From: Adiantum capillus-veneris
Taxonomy: Eukaryota > Streptophyta > Polypodiopsida > Polypodiales > Pteridaceae
Direction of reading: 5' to 3'
Assembly (NCBI GenBank): GCA_014529385.2
Contig: CM043946.1
Location: 19,547,077 to 19,611,076, forward strand
Length of the DNA stretch: 64,000 nt
The notes beneath the pieces are model-generated. The model was not told the origin of the DNA. It made no database searches and worked only from the letters and a program-made list of their open reading frames with translations. Made by a program: the position numbers and the translations under genes. Below, piece by piece: positions 24,511 to 33,537 of the stretch. The first letter of the stretch is position 1. Each line of letters opens with the position of its first letter.

Positions 24511-25266
24511 CAGGCTAGAGCAGCTGCAACACAACAGACACAAAAAAGAAGATTCGAAAGGTAAAGCCAAGAAAGAATAGATAATGCAACTCGCATACGC
24601 GCGGAGAAGCAAAGGTTAGAAGCAGAGCAAAAGGCTGCGAAAGTGGACATCTCTTTGGAGTCCACTGAAGGAAGGAGGGAGAAAGACGCAGCTGATGAAG
24701 CAAACCAAGCAGAGCAGCTAAAGAAGATCCAAAGAGAAAGGAATGTGGAAGCGCGACGGGCGCCGGATCTCACCCGCCAAAGAATCATCAGGATTTTAAA
24801 GAAAAGAAAAGCAGAAGCATCTGCTTTGCAACAAGGGGAAGAGACTTCCAAAAAGAGGCATGTACGGGAAGAATCAAGCCCACCTCCTCCCTCGCCCAAA
24901 TCACCTCCTCCCTCACCAAAATCTCCTCCTCCTCCCCCTTATCCATCGAACAAAAAACAACCAACTCCTCCCCCTTCAACCTCGCAAAAGGAGTTTATAC
25001 CTCCTACAGAAGCAATCGGATACCACGAAGCCTGCCAGGCAGTGGCTGGTTTTGATTACAAGCAAACTCTAAGGGAATTAGAACGGCAATTCCAATGTCA
25101 GCACGTGGTGCTGAGTGAAAAGGAAAGGCAAGTACAAGAGGCCCAACAAAAGCAAGCATCTAGGCAAGAGGAGTTAGAAAGCCTGAGGGCGCAACTAGAA
25201 CGCACAATGGAGGAAAGTGTAAGGTCTCTGACCCGATCACAAGAGCACCCTTGTACCATGAAATGA
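24464..25266 (+). pseudogene. Ty3-B ORF-X, coiled-coil and proline-rich part
   Basis: This continues ORF-X in another frame after a shift near 24464-24504, with TAA at 24562. A long Arg/Glu/Ala/Gln helix (24470-24780) is followed by a proline-rich segment of repeated SPPP/SPKSPPP units (24878-24990). A second coiled coil then runs to the stop at 25264 (LRELERQFQC...EKERQVQEAQQKQ). It looks like a structural or scaffold protein; no enzyme motif is visible. Confidence 0.5.
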
Positions 25267-27142
25267 ATATAATGAAATAAGTTACTATTTTTAGCGGTTT
25301 TTCAGATTCTGCCAGTGCCATCATGTTTAGAATTTTTTTAAGCTTTGAAATGTGAATTAAAATAATTTTTGTGAAAAAATTCCAAAAATAGTAAGTTTTT
25401 GGTCACCCGACCCGTCCAGTCTCGATCGTCTCGAAAATCTGCACCCGTACCCCGAATTTGAAAAAAATGCATTTTCGGACCCCGGGGGCTGCTAAATATG
25501 GCAGGTACTCAGACCCGTACGTCTTAGTTGGAGCTTAGTATAGCAATTTACGGCATCAAAATCCGACTCGTATGGCCATTTTAGCCTAAAACCAATTTTT
25601 CACAAAATTGTCCGGGAGGCACCGAGGACCCGAGGCTGTGTGGAAACAGGTCCCAGCCCACTCCAGACCTGCTTTAGCAACTAGGGGGCGCCCTCTTGCT
25701 TTGTGGGAGTCTTGGGGAAGCTGCCAAGCCTGCAACTCAGTGTGAGAGTCAGTTTACTGAGCCAACTAGACACTTGGTGGGTAGGCAACTGGACTTGCCA
25801 TGCAAGGACTGAGTGCTCATCCAGATGCAATTAGCAGCACAAATCGATTTTCAGCCTGTAGGAGCCTATTTAAAGGCCTACACACACACACACAGACATA
25901 TATGCTCACACACACACATTGCATACTCACACACCTAAGGTGCTGCTGGCACACACACAGCTTTTGAAGGAGAAGCAAGGAGGGAGGTGCTGCCGAAATT
26001 CCCATCTTGAGGATTCATTGCATCAGAAATTTAAGAGGATTCTCAGCCCCTAATCACGGTAATTATGGTTTAATTACTGCTCTTCTTAATCTCATCATTA
26101 CCCACTCATAATTCTTGTCTACTATGCCTACTTTTAGCTATAATTCTCTATAGCTGCTCTCTAAATTTTCATAGCTATACTTCATTACATAATTATCATT
26201 CATTTAGTTAATTTATTCAGCCATTCATCATCCTTAATCAAGGATTAATGCATGATTAGGGTAAAACAAAACCGTGAAGAGTAGCTTCACTCGTGTGAAG
26301 AGGTACTTCATGCATATTCAAAAGTGCAAAATTCTTACTCTCTCTCTCTCTCTCTCTCTTGCACTTAAATTAAATTCTTGCAAGCCAAGCACAATAGTTT
26401 TGCAATGTATGATTTTATATCTATCATCAAGGATATGTGAAATTGTAAGGAGCTTAGACACTAGCCTTGGAACAATTTCCAAGATCAAAGACCAATCCAA
26501 AGCACTCCAAAGCATTGGAAATTAGGAAAATCCACTTCAAGGGGAGGCAATTTAACCATGTTTTCACTTTTTTGCATCTTAGAATTTGCACTTGTTTTAA
26601 TAAAGCTCAAGACAAAGCTATGGAGACATCAACATCATTGGCACCAAAGATTCTCTCTCTAGGCGGTATAGTCAATAAATTGTCAGCTAGTAATAGTGTA
26701 GATTTGTCAGAATTCAATCTTTCACTACTCAATAGAGTTGTAATTAAATTATACTTAATCTTCTCCCACATTTAGATGTGATTAAGGCTGAAAATTAATC
26801 CGTCATTAGTCCAATAAGAAGAAGGTTTTTCCATCACACATGCCTGCGGTCACTCTGCACCTTCATATTGCTCTAGGAAAATGAATGAGCTTGCTTACTT
26901 CATATATTTCGTGAATCAATTAGAAAAAATATGAATTTCTTAATCATCTAAGCCAAGTAATTAACCTTAGAGTCGTTTCCCATAGGGTGGATACAGAATT
27001 ACCCTTAAAATTGCTAGGGAAAAAAGGGAAAAATCTAACCTCGTGCATAAGGAGGAGTCTTTAATAAATCTAATCTGCCGATTGGTTTGTCATGTTACTC
27101 TCGGACCTTAGCTCTTTTTTTTTCAAGTCTATCATTTAAGTA
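25267..27142 (+). other. Ty3-B 1.9-kb spacer with TATA-like box and short microsatellites
   Basis: No ORF of note. A TATTTAAAGG box at 25867-25876 is followed by CA-rich runs (25882-25920), an arrangement like a plant core promoter. A TC run lies at 26338-26359. A separate transcript for the downstream ORF-Y starting here is possible but only inferred. Confidence 0.45.
25867..25876 (+). promoter_or_regulatory. TATA-like box upstream of ORF-Y
   Basis: TATTTAAAGG in a TATA-box-like context, about 1.27 kb before the ORF-Y ATG. No other promoter element is evident. Confidence 0.3.
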
Positions 27143-27293
27143 GTGAGAAAAATGGCCCCGGTTAAGAGAACTCGCTTCGGTGGAGCCCACGACCGCGAGG
27201 CGGGAACAAGCAATGTCAACGGAAAAGGAAAGGCTCCCATGGACGAGAAAATACCGGCCATCTCACGGGCTATTGACGAAGAAATGGAAGAGG
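27143..27293 (+). CDS. Ty3-B ORF-Y candidate first exon
   Basis: ATG frames begin at 27143 and 27152. The short basic start (APVKRTRFGGAHDRE) ends in the acidic helix AIDEEMEE. This runs into GAAGAG|GTAGGT, a good plant 5' splice site at 27293/27294. After it the frame gives 16 unconvincing residues and a stop. The proposed partner exon begins after CTCACAG at 28374 with a coiled coil (RDLERKQAQSL). Splicing is inferred from these two sites only. Confidence 0.35.
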
Positions 27294-28374
27294 TAGGTCC
27301 CAATTTCTATTCAAGTTGTTTAATTAACATTGCATACAATTAGTTAGGAATGAACATATCCCCGAACATGTTGGAGAAATCCGACAGAAACCTCGGCATT
27401 GAATGCATAGTACATTTAAGTATAAAGTAGGAAAGAAATGATTGATGGGTATGCTGTTTGCAAGAGGAAAGAATGTCTGCTAGGGAAAATTTAGCTCGAC
27501 ATGTTCATTTTATTTCCGATGTTGAATCAGTCCTGACCCCCCCTACTGATCACAGGGGGCAGAGTTCCTCGTTAGGGCTCTTGAATCCACGACTTTCCTT
27601 TTATGCGGGGGATACCCACGACTTTCTTTCTATGCGGTGGGAACCCACGTCTTACTTTCTATGCGGTGGGAGTGTCCATGACGTGCTTTCTATGCGGTGG
27701 ACATACCTAGTTGTATGGGCAGCTAGGCGACAACGGGAGGAGTGAACTCTCGCTGGAGGGGGGATGTTGTACCTCCAGAACATTGAAACTTTTATGAATA
27801 AGTTTGAGTAGAATTTTTACTAGAATTCTGTCTTGGTGTTGTTTGCAATACTGGTTGAAGGGCTGTTTTAACGAACCATGTGATTCGGAATTAAACAAGG
27901 AATATTTATGTTGAACAACCTTTGTGGTAGTAATTAGGTCACACGATGAAGTGTGAGTGTGGGGGTGGAAAGTGGGGGCTTGGCTCGGGTTGCCAATGCC
28001 TACGAGATGGGTGGTCCCGATTGGTCGGGGACTCTCTCTCCCCATAGTACTTACTCGATATTATTATTACTCATTGCCCCTAGAGCGGCGAATCCTCGAG
28101 AGTACGTGCCTCTGAAACATGGGAAAAAAGGCACTCGGGGTTTCTCTCCTCTTGGAAGGTGGGTCTTAGGATCACTAGATAGTTAAGTACGCTTCCCCTG
28201 CCAGGTGGAGCTAGATCTCGTTGCTAGTAGGCTCGAACTCGACTCACTTTGTGATGAGAGATCGTCCGCTAGTTGAACCCTGAACCATTTTGTTTGCTTC
28301 CGCTATAGATCTAGTGGCCACCAGGTTTACCATCAGATCCGTTGTTTGATACGACGGGGTGGGGACCTCACAGA
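27294..28374 (+). other. Ty3-B candidate intron (about 1.08 kb)
   Basis: Starts GTAGGT and ends CTCACAG. It is non-coding, with a block of four ~30-bp tandem repeats at 27587-27706. Giant plant Ogre elements are known to carry an intron in their pol region; here the candidate is in the 3' accessory ORF instead. No transcript data are available to me. Confidence 0.3.
27587..27706 (+). repeat. Four ~30-bp tandem repeats
   Basis: Units share CTTTCTTTCTATGCGGTGGG with variants, preceded by CCACGA or a similar stretch. Unit lengths are 29 to 32 bp. They lie inside the candidate ORF-Y intron. Confidence 0.85.
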
Positions 28375-28930
28375 AAGAGACCTTGAGCGAAAGCAGGCTC
28401 AGTCTTTGATCAAAGACTTGGTGGACGTTAGGACAGACTTGACCGCCAAAGAAAAGCAGTGCCAAGAGTTGATGGCAAGAGTACAGAAAGCAACAGAGCA
28501 GCTTGCTTATGAGAGTGCAAGATTTCAAAGACTTAGCACTTCATACAATACTATCAAAGGCACTCTGACAACTTTGATGGCGAATCAGGAACCTGTTGGG
28601 GCATTGGTCTCCACATCTGACGATGCCACAAGAGTGAACACTATAGCGGCGCTAAAAGTGGAGCTAGAGCAAGAAAATCTTCAAAGACAGCTGCTCGTAT
28701 CAGGAATGGTGGCCCAAACGGCAGCAAATGAGCTAAAGCTAAAAGAAATGGAGCAGCAAATAGCTCAAGCAAGCGCCGAACTACAGATTCAGAAGCAGAT
28801 CGGTGACATGCTGCTAAAGGAAAAAGAAGATCTGCTTTTTCAACAACAAATCAAAGCAGACAAAGCCCAGAGTCAACCACAACTGTTGCCTGAACAACAA
28901 GTGCCAGATTTGCCTGGAACATCACACTAA
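28346..28930 (+). CDS. Ty3-B ORF-Y coiled-coil segment
   Basis: 194 open codons from the ATG at 28346; the plausible exon starts at 28375. The sequence is almost entirely predicted coiled coil: DLERKQAQSLIKDLVDVR, then LKVELEQENLQRQLLV and LKEMEQQIAQASAELQIQKQ, ending in a Pro/Gln-rich tail before TAA at 28928. No catalytic motif is seen. It resembles the coiled coil of ORF-X in style, but not recognisably in sequence. Confidence 0.5.
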   Translation: MIRRGGDLTERDLERKQAQSLIKDLVDVRTDLTAKEKQCQELMARVQKATEQLAYESARFQRLSTSYNTIKGTLTTLMANQEPVGALVSTSDDATRVNTIAALKVELEQENLQRQLLVSGMVAQTAANELKLKEMEQQIAQASAELQIQKQIGDMLLKEKEDLLFQQQIKADKAQSQPQLLPEQQVPDLPGTSH

Positions 28931-29935
28931 GGGCAACAGGAGCATGAATTTGAAGGGCCAGATCTGGATATAAGAGAGAGCTCAATGAGAGCATTCAGGA
29001 CATGCTAGAGGGGCCAGGAAAGGAGTACATGCTCTATGAAAAGAAGATAATGGAGTCAACAGCCCTGGCATACTTACAACCAGAAGAGCAGGTGGAAGGA
29101 TTTGGCCATGAGTACCTCCCGTTTCCTCTGCTATGCCATGAAGCAATTTTGTGGAAAGAAAAGATGCGGCCAGCCCCCACAAAACAAAGATAGGGGTTAC
29201 GAAGGCATTGCACTAACAGTGGAAGAAGCTCAAATGCTTGTCGATGACCACCCCAAGTGGAGGCAAAAGTGGTTGGACAAAAGGCCGTAGGATCTAACCA
29301 ATTACCACAACACTCCCCAATATATACAAATTGATCCTACATTCTACCCAGTCCCTCGAAGATGCACTTGGAAGGAGTTCACCACATGGAAAGGGTCAAG
29401 GCCACAAAAACTGAATTACCCGGTCTTGACAGCGCAGCATCCTCCTATGGTAGCCTACATGGTCAGCACACTGAATTTGAGAGTCACATTGCTGCGGGAT
29501 GTCCCCGACTTGGCGTGCCAAATGCTAATAAAGATAGCCCGGATGATCATCACCTGCATCCAGGTGTTTAAAGACACTAAAGGCGACGATCATCCGTGGA
29601 ATCTGTTCTTGGAAGGACACAAAGGCATTTGTTGGAATCTACAAGATTCACCGCCACGACACATATTGGTGGCCATGTACTCCAGGCTAATGTACCTGCC
29701 CTCACACTACTTGCAGACATTCGAAGAGGCCTTCATCACAAGATTCTTTGAAATTGACTCAAGGATTTTCCATCCTATGGCGAAGGACCTCAAGGCCAGG
29801 TACGTAGCATACCAACACACATTATCTGAAAATCCATTCAGACAACATCAAGAAGCACTGGAAGCAGTCCTTCAAACAAGAAGTTTTTCAGCGACACTTG
29901 CTTCATTGGAGCCACATCAACGGCCAAAGCACTGA
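28931..29935 (+). pseudogene. Ty3-B ORF-Y C-terminal region, broken
   Basis: Protein-like sequence follows the coiled coil through stops and frame changes (near 28928, 29000-29100 and 29288). The longest clean part is 29426-29935 (169 codons): VAYMVSTLNLRVTLLRDVPDL, LVAMYSRLMYLPSHYLQTFEEAF and a His/Gln-rich end. It is a globular-looking unknown, ending 38 bp before the 3' LTR. I recognise no family. Confidence 0.45.
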
Positions 29936-29953
29936 ACATGCACGAGGGCGTGC

Positions 29954-29973
29954 AAGGATAAGGAAGGGGGGAG
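29954..29973 (+). other. Ty3-B polypurine tract
   Basis: AAGGATAAGGAAGGGGGGAG-type purine run directly before the 3' LTR start TGTTTGG at 29974. It is the plus-strand primer of LTR retrotransposons. Confidence 0.85.
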
Positions 29974-30879
29974 TGTTTGGCGAACGAAGCAAGAAGCCGC
30001 CGTTTCTAGAGAAGGACTCTGAGAAACCATTGTAAAATTCTTTTGTAAGGAAGCATCTCTAAGCCGAGAATTTGTCAAAGGATGTATGATTATTCTTATG
30101 GGAGAAATTGTATATTAGAGAGCTAGTTAGAAGTTTAAGAGCTTATGGCCAGACAAGCCATTTGTAAAGACCTAATCTATAAAGGTCATTTTTTGTAAGT
30201 TTTGGGGGATGATCTGTTGGATGGAAAACTGAGAAGACAGCGTATGTTTGAGAGCTCCTTCTTGCTCAAACTTGTAATCTTCGCCATTGTGGCTACGGTA
30301 ATCCAAATTCAAATTTTTTTGTTGCATTGTGTTCCTCTCATCTTGCTCTTCCATTCAAGTGTAATCATTCAAGATTCGGTGTAGGTTTTCAACTACAAGT
30401 TTGAGGCCTTAAATCGCTGTTTTGAGTGTCTATATGCGTGTTTTATGTTGTTTTGACCCTAGGAGGGGCTTTAGGGACCCTAAAACGACCCATTAGGATC
30501 ACCTGTTCGTTGTTTTTGCTGACTTTGGGACGAATGATCACGATCATTGTACCTCTCCAGAATGCTGTGATAGTGATAGGATAGGTTCCTGATAATCCCC
30601 TGTAGCCTCCCTTCAAGTTTCGTGCGATTCCGATATGGTTTGCATGGTAAATGGACGTGATGACTGTAGAGTTGTGTAGAAGGACATAGGCAGATTACTT
30701 GGCGGTAATGCGTTTGATCTACTTGTAGAGTTAGTAGTTGCATCTCTTCGAGTTTACTTCATTAGGATTGACACCCTAGTGAGTTTCCATGCCTCATCTC
30801 AATCGCTTCCCCTGTATTGATAAATATGTTGATGCTTGAGAGCTATGCTATGGACGTCTGTCGCGGCGACCCGCAAACA
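29974..30879 (+). repeat. Ty3-B 3' LTR (906 bp)
   Basis: Same ends as the 5' LTR, with about 60 substitutions and one ~8-bp indel by hand alignment. It carries a decayed copy of the recurrent motif at 30533-30555 (GATCACGATC). The next bases, TTTT then CCCTCAG, resume the interrupted Ty3-A LTR. Confidence 0.95.
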
Positions 30880-31480
30880 TTTTCCCTCAGCCGAACCATC
30901 ATGGCACCGTGAGTGATGTATCAAATTTCAGCCTTTTCACATCAATTTTGACCATTTTTTACTTTTTTGGGCCTAGTTTGGCCAATTTTGACCCATGACG
31001 GGCATTTTTCGTGGAAAAAATACCAAACCGACTCCAAAATCCACCAAATTTTGTAGGCTTGATCCTTGATACCAAAAAATAATCCCCACATTCTCCAATA
31101 CCATTCTGACCACTTATAGGGTGGTGCAAGCATCACAACAGATCAGGTACCGCAAATAGACAGTTATCGCACATGTGTCGAGCTCCCCGTATGGGATGAG
31201 AGTGCCCACACTTATTGCTTGCATTATTTACATTCTAAAAAGCTTAAACACATTTCCTAGAGCTAAAATTAGCCACCTAGAACCACATCCAAGGCTTTGA
31301 TACCTTGTCTAGACACGTGTGTGTGCCTGACTGTCGACACACGTGACATGACTATTTTCCATATATACATCATTCTCCATACATGAGACCAAATACTTCC
31401 AAATTCATGTAAACAGCTCTTTATATACAAATTTCTATGCATATAACCACTATTATGTACAGACCAAAAGTGATTTATCA
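30880..31480 (-). repeat. Ty3-A 3' LTR, proximal part (split by Ty3-B)
   Basis: Aligns to about 34182-34782 of the intact LTR (CCCTCAGnCnAAnCATCATnG onward), ending TGATTTATCA at 31480. Antisense TATATAAAG-type box near 31411-31425. In minus orientation the sequence just inside reads TTGGGGTTGGGCAATGA, a weak polypurine tract. Confidence 0.9.
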
Positions 31481-32660
31481 TCATTGCCCAACCCCAATTT
31501 GAGCATTTATGCTCAACACTAGCATCAAACAATGACATAAAGCCACAACAGTGATCCCAAAGTTCCTCATGGATCATATGTAAACTTATCAAGTTTCATA
31601 GAACCACCTATTTTCCCAAGCATGTCACTCACATCAAAGGGAAAAGCATCTATTCTCTTGCCAAAACTCCACAACCCACCTAAATATATCCCACTAATAA
31701 TTTGAATATAATACATGGTTGGTGCATATCATCTCATACCATAATCTATCATAGTCACAAAAGCATAGATACCTCAAAATTCATCTCATGACTCGAGCTC
31801 ATCCCGTTAATAATTGTAAATCTCACATCATCTTCCTGATACATTGACTGCTCTTCATTCCCTGTGCAAAAGAGATCATCACTCCAAACACTAATAGGTC
31901 CGTTCCAAAATCGACAAAGCACCTCAAAAACACTATCGCTAGCACCTTCATCTTCCACATAAGGCATCCAACACTTGAAAATCTGGAAACATGCATACAA
32001 AGACACCAAGCACGTCATAACTAAGTCCTCATCATGCAAATCTATACCAAGACTTACTAACTGCCAGTGAGGATGTTTGCAGATAAGTGGATATGGACCA
32101 AACATACATTGAAGCAGGTGAAATGCATCCATAAGTTCACTATGGAAGCAAAATATCACTTTAATCTCCTTGTCTACACCATCCTCAAGAAGTTTACACT
32201 TAACAACCATAGGTCGCATATTGTCACAGACATCCCTTGAAGATGGCACTAGCATTAAATCCTTGCATACCTAGATCTTATCCCTATCACCTTCATGACC
32301 CAACACCTTTGCATCGCAACCACTAGAGGGTTTCCCAACCCCTAGCTTTGATAAAGCACATGGACCCAAGGTCAAATTAGCCAGCATAGCATCACTCTCT
32401 TCTATGTCATCCTCACATAATGTGGAAACAATTTCATCAATGCAAGCATCCATGCCCTATTGCTGCAAAGCACCTTCCCAAAATATACATTGCTTTTTGT
32501 GCAAGCTACCATATCCTTCAATGGATCTAGGGACTCTATGTCTTAATCGCATACATCAGTTCACCAACTCTCACAAGCATCAGATGTGTCACCATCATAG
32601 GTTGCCTCATCCTTGTCAATTTCACTCTCATCATCTTCACTTCCCGTGCTAATGCTCAAA
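31481..32660 (-). pseudogene. Ty3-A internal region, unidentified ORF remnants
   Basis: Minus-strand open stretches at 31755-32255 (166 codons) and 32271-32453 are the longest. The first has protein-like composition (LEDGVDKEIKVIFCFHSELMD) but no motif I know. By position it is the part between gag and the 3' LTR, where an autonomous element would carry pol. No RT or integrase motif is seen in any frame. Confidence 0.4.
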
Positions 32661-32665
32661 CTTTT

Positions 32666-33070
32666 TCATTCATCTACTATGTCCTTGCCATTTTTCACCA
32701 TAGGCATGTTTATACTCTCCAAAGTTTCTTTACATACTTCATTTGCATTGACTTTGCACATATGGGCATCCACACCTGTATCCAAGCTATTATCCTTGCC
32801 AGTATGAGTATTTGCAATCATGAATTTATGCACATAAAGGTCATCCACACTATCCATCCTAGGTATTGACAAAGGGCACTTCATGCATGTAGCAACACAA
32901 AACTTTATCTCGTTTTGTACTATTTTCAATGCTTCACACATGGGTTTGGGCTCTCTCTCTTGCAATTTCATCTTAAGGACCGATCGCAATAGACTCGTGA
33001 AAACCTGTTTTGTTTGCCTATTTGTAAAAGAGGAATAGAACTCCTCCTTGGTCACAACTTCCACATACAA
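32666..33070 (-). pseudogene. Ty3-A ORF remnant downstream of gag
   Basis: 134 codons on the minus strand, following gag in another frame. A motif CVATCMKCPLSIP contains paired cysteines but not a full CCHC knuckle. Function is unknown; it may be the decayed C-terminal part of gag. Confidence 0.4.
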
Positions 33071-33434
33071 TAGAGCATATTTCCAAACTCTCCAATCATC
33101 ACATCAAATATTGACCAAAAATTTACGACAGACTCGTGCTCTTGCAGAAACAAACTAGTGACATGTTTCATGCATCTTGGTGAGAGATCACCTTCTTGAA
33201 CCGCTTCAAAAAGAATATCTTAAACCTGTCCCGATTAAGTTTGTCATCATGTGACAAGACCTCAAACCATTCTCTTGCATTACCTCTGACCACCACAATG
33301 ATGCCTCGAATCTTTTGCACCTCACTTGGAAATGCACGGCATAAACATGTCAAATCAATTTCATAAGAAGCAAGCCAATCCTCTGCATCCTCAAAACCTA
33401 TGAAATTTGATGCTTGGAATGAAACCACCATCAT
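33060..33434 (-). pseudogene. Ty3-A gag capsid remnant
   Basis: ATG at 33434. F.GFEDAEDWLASYEIDL then RGNAREWFEVL and FKIFFLKRFKKV give the retrotransposon gag capsid core (AREWF..L......F...F..RF). The frame stops at 33168, but the capsid continues in the next frame as LQEHESVVNFW...GEFG to about 33070. This is the only element-type domain in the 2-kb interior. Confidence 0.8.
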
Positions 33435-33512
33435 GAATTTCCATTCAACACCAAAAATGTGTATACATCACTCCTTGAACTTCATATTCTGGGTGCACAA
33501 CTGGTAATTTTT

Positions 33513-33535
33513 GCTCCCCAGTGGGATCGCCAAAG
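33513..33535 (-). promoter_or_regulatory. Ty3-A primer-binding-like site
   Basis: Just inside the 5' LTR on the minus strand: TTTGGCGATCCCACTGGGGA, resembling the TGGCG...GGGGA sites of plant Ty3 elements. The exact tRNA is not assigned. Confidence 0.6.
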
Positions 33536-33537
33536 GA

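Larger units (their letters stand above)
3761..30879 (+). mobile_element. Ty3-B: giant Ty3-type LTR retrotransposon
   Basis: LTRs of 913 bp (3761-4673) and 906 bp (29974-30879) both run TGTTTGGCG...CCGCAAACA. A tRNA-Asp-type primer-binding site abuts the 5' LTR and a purine tract abuts the 3' LTR, so this is one element. Total length is 27,119 bp; without the nested copia element it is about 21.9 kb. Order: leader, gag with several zinc knuckles, protease, RT, RNase H, two zinc-binding modules, integrase core and C-terminus, a second retropepsin-like domain, 2.2-kb spacer, ORF-X, spacer, ORF-Y, purine tract. It is heavily broken by stops and frameshifts. The LTRs differ at about 60 of 905 aligned positions (hand count, 6-7 percent). 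Target duplication is TTTT, ambiguous in a T run. The great length and extra ORFs recall Ogre-like elements, but the domain set is different. Confidence 0.93.

Noticed and set aside
23373-25266. Envelope protein in Ty3-B
   Set aside because: Position fits, but no signal peptide, transmembrane segment or cysteine pattern is visible; left as unknown ORF-X.
25267-27142. A further LTR retrotransposon nested in the 3' spacer of Ty3-B
   Set aside because: The TATA-like box suggested an LTR, but I found no paired repeat, primer site or target duplication around it.
27587-27706. Possible CRISPR-like array
   Set aside because: Units are directly adjacent without unique spacers and the context is a plant retroelement; it is a simple tandem repeat.
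32404-32807. Plus-strand frames across Ty3-A interior
   Set aside because: Opposite to the element's gag strand and without motifs; they are shadows.
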